Assembly: GCF_000308575.1 (NCBI RefSeq)
Contig: NZ_BAFZ01000116.1
Span: 57,981 to 121,980 of the forward strand
From: Nocardia exalbida NBRC 100660
Lineage (GTDB): Bacteria; Actinomycetota; Actinomycetes; Mycobacteriales; Mycobacteriaceae
Reading direction: 5' to 3'
Length of the DNA: 64,000 nucleotides
The translations under genes and the position numbers were made by a program. Of this stretch, positions 16,102 through 23,817 are shown one piece after another. The notes beneath the pieces were generated by a model. That model was not told where the DNA came from. It saw only the letters and a program-made list of their open reading frames with translations, and ran no database searches. The first letter of the stretch is position 1; every line of letters starts with the position of its first letter.

Positions 16102-17664
16102 CTACCTACTGCGGCGGCTCTTCTTCCGCGGAGGCGGCAGGAGGCCTTCGGCGCGCAGCCGGGCCGCGTGCTCGGCCAGCGCTTCGACCAGGGGACCGAC
16201 CTGGGCCACCTCGGGCTGCACGTCCACGCGCAGGCCGAATTCGATGGCGGTCTCAGCGGTCTTGGGGCCGATGCACGCCACGATGGTGCGCGCGTGCGGC
16301 TTGCCCGCGATGCCCACCAGGTTGCGCACCGTGGAGGACGAGGTGAACAGGACCGCGTCGAAGCCGCCGGTCTTGATCATCTCGCGGGTCTCCGCGGGCG
16401 GCGGCGAGGCGCGCACCGTGCGGTAGGCCGTCACGTCATCGATCTCCCAGCCGCGGTCGCGCAGGCCCTCGGCCAGCGTCTCGGTGGCGATGTCGGCGCG
16501 CGGCAGCAGCACCCGGTTCACCGGGTCGAACACGTCGTCGTAGGGCGGGAAGTCGGCCAGCAGCCCCTCGGAGGACTGCTCGCCGCTGGGCACCAGCTCC
16601 GGGTTGATGCCGAACGACCGCACCTTCTCCGCGGTGGCCTCGCCGACGCAGGCGATCTTCACGCCGGAGAACGCCCGCGCGTCCAGGCCGAACTCGGCGA
16701 ACTTCTCCCAGACCGCGCGCACCGCGTTGGTCGAGGTGAACACCACCCACTGGTAGCGCCCGTCGACCAAACCCTTGACCGCGCGCTCCATCTGGGCGGG
16801 GCTGCGCGGTGGCTCGACCGCGATGGTCGGCACCTCCATCGGGATGGCGCCGTGCGTGACGAGCCGTTCGCTCATCTCCGCGGCCTGATCCTTGGTGCGC
16901 GGCACCAGCACGGTCCAGCCGTACAGCGCGCGCGACTCCCACCAGGACATCTTCGACCGGTGCGCGACCACCTTGCCGATGGTCACCACCAGCGGGCCGA
17001 CCAGTTCCGAGGCCGCGCTGTTCAGCGTGGCCAGGGTGGCTTCGATGGTGCGCTGCTGACGGGTGGTGCCCCGCACCGTCACCGCGACCGGGGTCTGCGG
17101 CGCCATGCCGTGCTCGACGAGGGCGCTCGCGGTCTCGGCGAGATGCCCGGAGGTCGCGTGCAGCACGAGCGGGCCGGGGGCGGCCGCGAGCGCGGCCCAG
17201 TCGACCTCGCCGCGCACGTCCGCCTCGGTGTGCCCGGAACCCAGTGCGATGCCCGCGTAGCTGGGCACCGCGGAGCCGTTGGGCAGGCCGGGCAGCACCT
17301 CGAAGACCATGTGCGACCTGGTGACGGCGTTGACTTCGGCGATCACCGAGTCGGTGGTCAGTGGGTCGCCCGCGACCACGCGCACCACGTCGTGCCCGGC
17401 GCGCGCTTCGGCGATCAGTGTCTTGGCCACCTCGGCGGGCTCGCCGAGCGCGGGCCGCACGTCGACGGGACGTTCCCCGTCCGGCCCCGGCTCGACCGAG
17501 GTGCCGATCAGGGCGAGCACGCCCTTGTCGACGTCCGGGTCGGTGAACGCCAGCGTCGCCCGCCCGATCACCTCACGAGCCCGGACGGTGAGCAGCGCCG
17601 GGTCACCAGGACCTGATCCGACGAAAAGGATGCGACCGGGGTGCTTCTTCGTGGCTCGGCTCAT
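16102..17664 (-). CDS. hemD: Uroporphyrinogen-III synthase fused to a methyltransferase-like domain
   Basis: The 520-aa fusion has an N-terminal domain of the SUMT/CobA (tetrapyrrole methylase) fold (about residues 8-245) and a C-terminal uroporphyrinogen-III synthase domain (about 250-505), which cyclises hydroxymethylbilane. The GPGDP loop is kept (GSGPGDPALLTVRA), but the usual GGDPxxxGR and PGxTSA motifs appear as AGDPLTTDS and PGLPNGS, so SUMT activity is doubtful. The C-terminus is basic (PPPRKKSRRSR). ATG 17664 overlaps the stop of a 22-codon ORF that links it to hemC. Confidence 0.9.
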   Translation of the reverse strand: MSRATKKHPGRILFVGSGPGDPALLTVRAREVIGRATLAFTDPDVDKGVLALIGTSVEPGPDGERPVDVRPALGEPAEVAKTLIAEARAGHDVVRVVAGDPLTTDSVIAEVNAVTRSHMVFEVLPGLPNGSAVPSYAGIALGSGHTEADVRGEVDWAALAAAPGPLVLHATSGHLAETASALVEHGMAPQTPVAVTVRGTTRQQRTIEATLATLNSAASELVGPLVVTIGKVVAHRSKMSWWESRALYGWTVLVPRTKDQAAEMSERLVTHGAIPMEVPTIAVEPPRSPAQMERAVKGLVDGRYQWVVFTSTNAVRAVWEKFAEFGLDARAFSGVKIACVGEATAEKVRSFGINPELVPSGEQSSEGLLADFPPYDDVFDPVNRVLLPRADIATETLAEGLRDRGWEIDDVTAYRTVRASPPPAETREMIKTGGFDAVLFTSSSTVRNLVGIAGKPHARTIVACIGPKTAETAIEFGLRVDVQPEVAQVGPLVEALAEHAARLRAEGLLPPPRKKSRRSR

Positions 17665-17729
17665 GCCTGCACCTCGCTTGCGCTCGGCTCCGGCATACCC
17701 GAGGGCACGGTGCCTGTGCTTCCGCTCAT
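17661..17729 (-). CDS. 22-aa linking mini-ORF between hemC and hemD
   Basis: ATG 17729 overlaps the hemC TGA (ATGA), with GGAG 8 nt upstream. After 22 codons its own TGA overlaps the hemD ATG, again as ATGA. The peptide (MSGSTGTVPSGMPEPSASEV plus two residues) is low-complexity and unlikely to have a structure. Its probable function is to carry ribosomes from hemC into hemD. It contains GAGCGCAAGCGAG, similar to sequence in the rex-hemA linker. Confidence 0.45.
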   Translation of the reverse strand: MSGSTGTVPSGMPEPSASEVQA

Positions 17730-18781
17730 CGGCTGTTCTCCATTGGGCTGGGGTTGGGCAAGTCTGTGGCGGGCGAACTCACCGCCCGGGCGGGGGAACC
17801 GTCGTCCGGTTCGGCGGCGAGCAACTCGCGCGCACCCATGTCGAGCAATTCGCGGGCAAGCGCACGGCCGAGTTGCTCCGCGTCGGCCGGCGCGCCGACC
17901 ACCGAGGCACGCAGCACGGCGGATCCGTCGACGGCCGCCGCGCAGGCGCGCAACGACAGCTCGTCCACGATCCGCCCGTCGTCGTCGAGCGATTCGACCA
18001 CTTCGGCGAGCGCGCCGATCGGCGCGGTGCAGCCCGCCTCCAGCTCGGCCAGCAGCGACCGCTCCGCTACGACCGACGCGCGGGTGGCCGCGTCGTCCAG
18101 TCCGGAGAGGATCTCCACCAGCGCGGCGTGGTCGCTGCGGCATTCCACCGCGAGCGCGCCCTGAGCGGGCGCCGACAGCATCTGCACCGGCTCCAAAGCC
18201 TCGGTGACCGCGTCCAGCCGGTCGATGCGAGCCAGTCCGGCTCTGGCCACCACCACGGCGTCCAGTTCGCCCTCGCTGACCTTGCGCAGCCGGGTGTCCA
18301 GGTTGCCGCGCAGCGGAACGACGTCGAGGCCGAGGCCGAGCGCTCGCAGCTGCGCCGCGCGGCGTGGCGCGGAGGTGCCGACCTTGGCACCGGCGGGCAG
18401 CTCGCCGAGCACCAGCCCGCCGCGTGCGACCAGGGCGTCGCGCGGGTCCTCCCTGGGCGGGATGGCGGCGATGGTGAAGCGCGGGTCCTGCGCGGTGGGC
18501 AGATCCTTGTATGAGTGCACGGCGATGTCGATCGCGCCCGCCGCCAGCTCGTCGCGGAGCGCGGAGGTGAACACGCCGACGCCGATCTGCTGCACCGGGT
18601 CCGACGACAGGTCGCCAGCGGTCTTGATGACGACGAGCTCGGCCGGCTGCCCGGCCGCGATCAGCGCGTCGCGCACCGTGCCGGCCTGGGTGAGCGCGAG
18701 CAGGCTCCCCCGGGTGCCGATCCGCCACGGGGGACGGGTGCCCTCCGCGGTCGCCTTGTCTTCTCGCTGCACCATGGTCAT
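17726..18781 (-). CDS. hemC: Hydroxymethylbilane synthase (porphobilinogen deaminase)
   Basis: HemC polymerises four porphobilinogens to hydroxymethylbilane. The 351-aa protein has the cofactor-attachment cysteine Cys251 in EAGCTAPIGA and the substrate-binding Arg/Asp signatures (HSYKDLPT, TSAPRRAAQLRA, RGNLDTRLRK). The C-terminus carries about 25 extra polar residues. Its ATG overlaps the hemA TGA (ATGA, 18781-18778). Confidence 0.97.
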   Translation of the reverse strand: MTMVQREDKATAEGTRPPWRIGTRGSLLALTQAGTVRDALIAAGQPAELVVIKTAGDLSSDPVQQIGVGVFTSALRDELAAGAIDIAVHSYKDLPTAQDPRFTIAAIPPREDPRDALVARGGLVLGELPAGAKVGTSAPRRAAQLRALGLGLDVVPLRGNLDTRLRKVSEGELDAVVVARAGLARIDRLDAVTEALEPVQMLSAPAQGALAVECRSDHAALVEILSGLDDAATRASVVAERSLLAELEAGCTAPIGALAEVVESLDDDGRIVDELSLRACAAAVDGSAVLRASVVGAPADAEQLGRALARELLDMGARELLAAEPDDGSPARAVSSPATDLPNPSPMENSR

Positions 18782-20220
18782 GCCGTCTGCCCCTGTTCCT
18801 CGCCGCGATGGCCTGCGGTGAAGTCGTCGGCCAGCGCGATCTCCGCGTCGGCCGCTGTGATCTCCGCATGATCTCCGGCGAGCGCGGTGATCTCCATCGG
18901 CGCGGCGACCGCTTGGGCCGCACCTGGTTTGAGTTCGAACAATTCGCGCAGCGCTTCGGCGTAGCTGTCGCCGCCCGGCGTGGACGCGAGCTGCTTCACC
19001 CGCACCGTCGGCGCGTGCAGCAGCTTGTCGACCACCCGGCGCACCGTGCGCGCGACCTCGTCACGTTCCGGGTCGGCCAGGCCGGGCAACCGCGAATCCA
19101 GCCGCAGCAGCTCGGCTTCGACCACCTCCGCGGCGCGCTGGCGCAGCGCCGCCACCGTCGGGGTGACCTCTGCCATCCGCTGACCGGCAAGGTATTTGGC
19201 CAATTCGTCGGCCACGATCGACCGCGCGGCCGCGGTGTCGTCGGCGGCGGCGCCCGCAGCCGGATCGCGTTGCAATGTCTCGATATCGATGAGCGTGACG
19301 CCGGGCAGTCCGGCGACGGCGTGCTCGACATCGCGCGGCAAGCCGAGATCGCAGAACACCAACGGCCGCTCCACGGTGGCGAATTCCTCGCCGCGCTCGC
19401 GCTCGGTGAGCGCGCGGTGGGTGTCGGCGAGCGTCACGACCGTGCCGACCGCACCGGTGCAGGTGACCACCACGTCGGACGCGGCCATCGCCTCGGTGAG
19501 CCGCGACAGCTCCATGGCCTCGGCCTCGACGCCGTGCGTTCGCGCGGTCTCGGCGAGTCTGCGCGCCCGCGCGAGAGTGCGGTTCACCACGATGATCCGG
19601 CCGATCCCGGCGCGCGAGAGATGCGCGACCGCGAGACCGCCCATGGCGCCCGCTCCGACCACCGCGGCGGTCCGTCCGGCCAGCGGGCCGAGTACCTGCT
19701 GCGCGCGATCGAGCGCCACCGAAACCACCGACGCGCCCGCGCGATCGATGCCGGTTTCGGCGTGCACCCGCTTGCCGACCCGCAGCGCGTGCTGGGCCAG
19801 TTCGTGCAGGGTCCGTCCGACCGCCTGCTGCGCGTCGGCGGAGGCGTAGGCGCCGCGGATCTGGCTGAGCACCTGCTGCTCGCCGACCACCATCGAGTCC
19901 AGTCCGCTGGCCACGGCGAACAGATGCTCGGCGGCGGCCTCGGAGTAACGGACGTAGGCGTGCTTGGTCAGATCGGGCATCGGCAGGCCGGAATGCTTGG
20001 TCAGCAGGTCACCGATCTCGGCGAGGCCGCCGTGGAAGGCGTCGACCACCGCGTAGACCTCCACCCGGTTGCAGGTGGAGACGATCATCGCCTCGGACAC
20101 GTGGCTGGAGGAGATCAGGCGGTCGATCAGTTTCGGCCGGTCGGCATCGGTGACGGCCACCTTCTCCAGGACCGGAACCGGGGCGCTGCGATGCGAGATG
20201 CCGACGAGGAGAACGCTCAT
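18778..20220 (-). CDS. hemA: Glutamyl-tRNA reductase
   Basis: HemA reduces glutamyl-tRNA to glutamate-1-semialdehyde, the committed step of tetrapyrrole synthesis. The 480-aa protein has the catalytic Cys50 in STCNRVEVYA, the substrate-positioning GISHRSAP motif, and a Rossmann site (VVGAGAMGGLAV). Compared with many bacterial enzymes it has a longer acidic C-terminus. No good ribosome site precedes ATG 20220; instead it overlaps the stop of a 25-codon ORF running from the rex stop, suggesting coupled translation. Confidence 0.97.
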   Translation of the reverse strand: MSVLLVGISHRSAPVPVLEKVAVTDADRPKLIDRLISSSHVSEAMIVSTCNRVEVYAVVDAFHGGLAEIGDLLTKHSGLPMPDLTKHAYVRYSEAAAEHLFAVASGLDSMVVGEQQVLSQIRGAYASADAQQAVGRTLHELAQHALRVGKRVHAETGIDRAGASVVSVALDRAQQVLGPLAGRTAAVVGAGAMGGLAVAHLSRAGIGRIIVVNRTLARARRLAETARTHGVEAEAMELSRLTEAMAASDVVVTCTGAVGTVVTLADTHRALTERERGEEFATVERPLVFCDLGLPRDVEHAVAGLPGVTLIDIETLQRDPAAGAAADDTAAARSIVADELAKYLAGQRMAEVTPTVAALRQRAAEVVEAELLRLDSRLPGLADPERDEVARTVRRVVDKLLHAPTVRVKQLASTPGGDSYAEALRELFELKPGAAQAVAAPMEITALAGDHAEITAADAEIALADDFTAGHRGEEQGQTA

Positions 20221-20294
20221 GCCGCCACCATCCCGGCACGGGCGGGGCACACCGCCGTGCTGTGCTGCATGATTCGCTCGCTGCGCTCACTCAT
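20217..20294 (-). CDS. 25-aa linking mini-ORF between rex and hemA
   Basis: ATG 20294 overlaps the rex TGA, and after 25 codons (MSERSERIMQHSTAVCPARA and five more) the TGA overlaps the hemA ATG. Both junctions are ATGA quartets, exactly as between hemC and hemD. Part of it is the short repeat GAGCGCAGCGAGCG, common in intergenic DNA of related genomes. I infer a ribosome-relay role; the peptide itself may be meaningless. Confidence 0.45.
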   Translation of the reverse strand: MSERSERIMQHSTAVCPARAGMVAA

Positions 20295-21136
20295 GGTGTG
20301 ACCACCGATCCCTTGCTGCTTGGCTCCGTTGCCGTATGCGAGGTTGCCGTATGCGGGGTTGCCGAGTGCTGGAGCGCCGGGTGCGCGGGCGCCGCGTGCG
20401 GCGCGGGCAGACGGTGCGCGATGCGCCCCGACCCGGCGTGCGCGACCTCCGGCAGCGGAGGCTGCTCGGCGTTGCGCACCCGTTCGAACGAGAGCATCTG
20501 CATCTCGACGGCCAGGTCGACGCGACGGACCTCGACCGCCGCCGGTGCGACCAGCTCGCAGGGGGCGAAGCTCAGAATCGACTGCAGTCCGGACGCGACG
20601 AGCCGGTCGCACACATCCTGGGCGGCATCGTCGGGCACGGTGATGACCGCGATAGTCGGCTTCAGATCGGCGACCGCGGCGGGCAACTCGGTGACATCAC
20701 GCACCACCAGGCCCGCGACCGGTATGCCGATCACGCCGGGGTCGCTGTCGAAAATGCCGACCACCGTGAAACCGCGCCGCCGGAATCCGCCGTAGCCGAC
20801 CAGGGCGCGGCCCAGGTTCCCCGCGCCGACCAGCACGACACGGTGGCCCTGGGACAGGCCGAGGACGCCCTCGATCCGGGCGCGGAGCTTGGCCACGTCG
20901 TAGCCGACGCCGCGAACTCCATTGGGGCCGAGGAAGGACAGATCCTTGCGCAATTTGGCCGAATTGACACCCGCCGCGACAGCCAGTTCCTCACTAGATA
21001 CGATGGCAACACCGTCGTCGGCCAACATGGCGAGGACCCGGAGGTAGGTAGCCAGTCGCGCGACGGTGGCCTGCGGGATGTCCTTCTGCAGAGCCCTGCC
21101 GGAGACGCCACCCGGCGCCTCATGCTGCTCTGTCAC
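20291..21136 (-). CDS. rex: Redox-sensing transcriptional repressor Rex
   Basis: Rex senses the NADH/NAD+ ratio and represses respiratory and heme genes when NADH is low. The 281-aa protein has an N-terminal winged helix (RALQKDIPQATVARLATYLR; SSEELAVAAGVNSAKLRKDL) and a C-terminal Rossmann domain (VLVGAGNLGRALVGYGGF). GTG 21136 is chosen; a longer frame to 21214 lacks support. About 50 extra C-terminal residues, rich in His, Ala, Thr and Pro, come from 15-bp tandem repeats. In Streptomyces rex also leads the hemACD genes. Confidence 0.95.
   Translation of the reverse strand: MTEQHEAPGGVSGRALQKDIPQATVARLATYLRVLAMLADDGVAIVSSEELAVAAGVNSAKLRKDLSFLGPNGVRGVGYDVAKLRARIEGVLGLSQGHRVVLVGAGNLGRALVGYGGFRRRGFTVVGIFDSDPGVIGIPVAGLVVRDVTELPAAVADLKPTIAVITVPDDAAQDVCDRLVASGLQSILSFAPCELVAPAAVEVRRVDLAVEMQMLSFERVRNAEQPPLPEVAHAGSGRIAHRLPAPHAAPAHPALQHSATPHTATSHTATEPSSKGSVVTP
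20328..20372. repeat. Three 15-bp tandem repeats in the 3' end of rex
   Basis: Units GTTGCCGTATGCGAG, GTTGCCGTATGCGGG and GTTGCCGAGTGCTGG follow each other without gaps. Read on the minus strand they add five-residue units (His-Thr/Ser-Ala-Thr plus one) to the Rex C-terminus. Because the unit is divisible by three, copy number can vary without a frameshift. Confidence 0.8.
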
Positions 21137-21287
21137 GTCGTCGGCTCCTCGTCCCGGGCCTCGGGCTCCGGTTCGTCGCTCGACCCCGCTGACCCGGGGG
21201 CGGTCCGGTGCCATGGTGTCGAAGTTTCGGATTTCGGGGCGGCTCCGCAGCCTCGGCATGCGGGTCGCGTGCCACCACCGTAACTGC

Positions 21288-21305
21288 TTGTGAAGCCCTG
21301 CACAA
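21288..21305 (-). promoter_or_regulatory. Rex operator (ROP) upstream of rex-hemACD
   Basis: TTGTGAAGCCCTGCACAA is an 18-bp inverted repeat with TTGTG/CACAA ends that matches the known Rex consensus (TTGTGAA-N4-TTCACAA) except for one base in the right half. It lies 152 bp before the rex GTG and between the glutaredoxin stop and rex, so rex very probably represses its own operon and thereby hemA, hemC and hemD. Confidence 0.8.
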
Positions 21306-21375
21306 AGTCGGTGAAATTGGCCTCATTTTCCGCCGCGACCAGCGCAGCGGCCGAATCGGACGGAAAACCGGGTAC

Positions 21376-21636
21376 TCAGCGCTTCAGGTCAGCCCGTAAT
21401 CGGGTCTCGTCGACATCGAAATAGCTGTGTTCGCGGCCGTCGAGCAGAACGACGGGAAGCCGGTCGCCGTACTCCGCCCGCAGGCCAGGGTCGGTGGCGG
21501 CGGCTTCGTCGACGTCGACGGTCTCCGGTTCGATACCGAATTCGGCGCAGATCACGCTCAGCTGACGCAGTGCCGTCGCACACAGCCCGCACCCCGCGCG
21601 AGTCAGCAATGTCACCGAATGTGTGTGATTGGTCAT
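21376..21636 (-). CDS. Glutaredoxin-like protein
   Basis: The 86-aa single-domain protein has the glutaredoxin fold pattern: beta strand VTLLTR, active site CGLC (Cys16 to Cys19 region), cis-Pro segment RLPVVLLDG and a terminal helix. It is a probable cytoplasmic thiol-disulfide oxidoreductase; M. tuberculosis has the same gene before hemA (Rv0508). It precedes rex on the same strand but the Rex operator lies between them. ATG 21636 follows TAAATT by 6 nt, so it may be leaderless. Confidence 0.85.
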   Translation of the reverse strand: MTNHTHSVTLLTRAGCGLCATALRQLSVICAEFGIEPETVDVDEAAATDPGLRAEYGDRLPVVLLDGREHSYFDVDETRLRADLKR

Positions 21637-21726
21637 GACCGAAATTTAATCCGGGGCCGAACACCGCGAGGGCTCGGTGTGCGCCACGCGAATGTGTCGC
21701 GCGCCGCCTTCTGCCGTGACTGTCGC

Positions 21727-22803
21727 ATGATCCGGCTACTGTTGACATGGTTCGCGCGACGGGCGGAGGTACTGGTGCCGGAACGATCGAAGGTGGCGAG
21801 GGCCGGATTCATCGCGGGACGATTCGGTGAGTTTCCGGCGCGGTGGAATCTGAGCCAGATGGGCCAGGGTCTGCAAGACCAGCTCGCCCGCATCTCGCGC
21901 AGCCCCTTCGGCCCGAGTGAAGAGGAATTGCGGGCCAATCTGGCCGGTGAGGCGAGCGCCGACGCGGCGCTGACCCTGCACGACGCGGAACTCGCCGCGG
22001 GCGAGGCGGAGGCCGGCCTCGAGGCGCCGCGCGACCTGACCGCGGCGGCGTTCTTCGACGTCGACAACACCATGGTGCAGGGCGCGTCCATCGTGCATTT
22101 CGCCCGCGGTCTGGCGGCGCGCAAGTACTTCAAGACCTCCGATCTGGTGGACGTCGCCTGGAAACAGGTGAAATTCCGGGTCACCGGCAAGGAGAGCAGC
22201 ACCGATATGGCCAGCGGCAAGGAGAAGGCGCTGGCGTTCATCGCCGGGCGCTCGACCGCCGAACTGGCCGCGCTGGGCGAGGAGATCTACGACGAGATCA
22301 TCGCCGACAAGATCTGGCCCGGCACTCGCGCGCTCGCGCAGATGCATCTGGACGCGGGCCAGCAGGTGTGGCTGGTGACCGCGACCCCGGTGGAGCTGGC
22401 GCAGGTGATCGCCAAGCGGCTCGGCCTCACCGGAGCGCTGGGCACCGTGGCCGAAAGCGTGGACGGCACGTTCACCGGGCGGCTGGTCGGCGACATCCTG
22501 CACGGCCTGGGCAAAGCGCACGCGGTGCGCACCCTGGCGATCCGCGAGGGCCTGAACCTCAAGCGCTGCACCGCGTATTCCGACAGCCACAACGACGTGC
22601 CGATGCTCTCGCTGGTCGGCACCGCCGTGGCGATCAACCCGGACTCGGACCTACGCGAAGTCGCCAAGAACCGCGGCTGGGAGATCCGCGACTTCCGCAC
22701 CGGCCGCAAGGCCGCGAAGATCGGCGTGCCCACCGCCCTCGCCCTCGGCGCGGCAGGTGGCGCCGTCGCCGCCGCCGTAACCCGCCGCCGCGACGACCAC
22801 TAG
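21727..22803 (+). CDS. HAD-IB family phosphatase (SerB1-like)
   Basis: The 358-aa protein has a roughly 110-residue N-terminal extension, then the HAD motifs: I FFDVDNTMV (nucleophile Asp, DxDxT variant), II TATP, III Lys, IV YSDSHNDVPML. The C-terminal tail (GVPTALALGAAGGAVAAAV) is hydrophobic and may associate with the membrane. Family members in mycobacteria are annotated as SerB1 phosphoserine phosphatases, but lysophosphatidate-type substrates are also possible, given the acyltransferase gene 6 bp away tail-to-tail. Confidence 0.85.
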   Translation: MIRLLLTWFARRAEVLVPERSKVARAGFIAGRFGEFPARWNLSQMGQGLQDQLARISRSPFGPSEEELRANLAGEASADAALTLHDAELAAGEAEAGLEAPRDLTAAAFFDVDNTMVQGASIVHFARGLAARKYFKTSDLVDVAWKQVKFRVTGKESSTDMASGKEKALAFIAGRSTAELAALGEEIYDEIIADKIWPGTRALAQMHLDAGQQVWLVTATPVELAQVIAKRLGLTGALGTVAESVDGTFTGRLVGDILHGLGKAHAVRTLAIREGLNLKRCTAYSDSHNDVPMLSLVGTAVAINPDSDLREVAKNRGWEIRDFRTGRKAAKIGVPTALALGAAGGAVAAAVTRRRDDH

Positions 22804-22809
22804 CAACCC

Positions 22810-23817
22810 CTACCCGGTGAAGACGTTGCGGCGCTTGGTGAGCAGCTTGTAGAGCGTCTGCTGGATGGTCTCGCGTACCTGGTCGGTGACCTCGAACATG
22901 GTCATCGGGTCGTCGGCGGCCTCCGGCTCGTAAGGCGTTGTCGGGACGGGAGTGCCGAATTCGATGTACCACTTGGACGGCAGCGGTACCGCGCCCAGCG
23001 GGCCCAGGTGCGGGAACAGCGGCGTCACCGGGAAGTACGGGAGGCCGAGCAACCGGGCCAGCGGCTTGAGATCGGCCAGCTTCGGGTAGATCTCCTCGGA
23101 GCCGACGATCGAGCACGGGATGATCGGCACGCCGGTGCGCACCGCCGCGGCGACGAAGCCGCCCCGGCCGAAGCGTTGCAGCTTGTAGCGATCGGTGTAC
23201 TGCTTGCCGACGCCCTTGAATCCTTCCGGGAACACGCCGGTCAACTCGCCGGAGCGCAGCAGTCGTTCGGCATCCTCCCGGCAGGCCAGGGTGTGGCCCG
23301 CGCGGCGCGCCAGCACACCGAGCACCGGTGTCTCGAAGATCAGGTCGGCCGCCAGCAAGCGCAGCGCGCGCTGCTTGGGGTGCCGGTCGTGCACGGCCAG
23401 CTGCAGCATCAGGCCGTCCAGCGGCACGGTGCCCGCGTGGTTGGCCACGATCAGCGCGCCGCCCGCCTCCGGCAGATTTTCGATTCCACTGACCTCCACC
23501 CGGAACCACAGGTCCGACAGCGGGCGCAGGGCGGGCAGGATGACCGACTCGAGCAGGTGCTCGTCGAACCCGAATTCGTCGACCTCGTAGTCGCCGGTGA
23601 GCCTGCGGCGCGCGAAGTCCGCGGTCTTGGAGATCTGCTTGCCGAGCGCGCCGCGCAGCATCCCGGACAGCGATTGCGGCGCGGCGGGCGTCACCGCCGC
23701 GCGCCGCTCGACCAGCGAGGTCACCGGACTCGGAGCGGCCAGGCGGCGTGGCGCCGGACGCTGGCGCGTCTCGATCTGAAGATCGTGGAGTTGGATGACT
23801 TTCGCTACGTCATTCAT
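22810..23817 (-). CDS. Lysophospholipid acyltransferase family protein
   Basis: The 335-aa protein belongs to the PlsC-like glycerolipid acyltransferases: block I is VANHAGTVPLDG (an NHx4-D variant of HX4D), block III FPEGFKGVGK, block IV IIPCSIVGSEEIY. It probably acylates a lysophospholipid or mycobacterial-type lipid. ATG 23817 overlaps the stop of the epimerase gene (ATGA). Counterpart of Rv0502 in my recollection of the M. tuberculosis order. Confidence 0.88.
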   Translation of the reverse strand: MNDVAKVIQLHDLQIETRQRPAPRRLAAPSPVTSLVERRAAVTPAAPQSLSGMLRGALGKQISKTADFARRRLTGDYEVDEFGFDEHLLESVILPALRPLSDLWFRVEVSGIENLPEAGGALIVANHAGTVPLDGLMLQLAVHDRHPKQRALRLLAADLIFETPVLGVLARRAGHTLACREDAERLLRSGELTGVFPEGFKGVGKQYTDRYKLQRFGRGGFVAAAVRTGVPIIPCSIVGSEEIYPKLADLKPLARLLGLPYFPVTPLFPHLGPLGAVPLPSKWYIEFGTPVPTTPYEPEAADDPMTMFEVTDQVRETIQQTLYKLLTKRRNVFTG

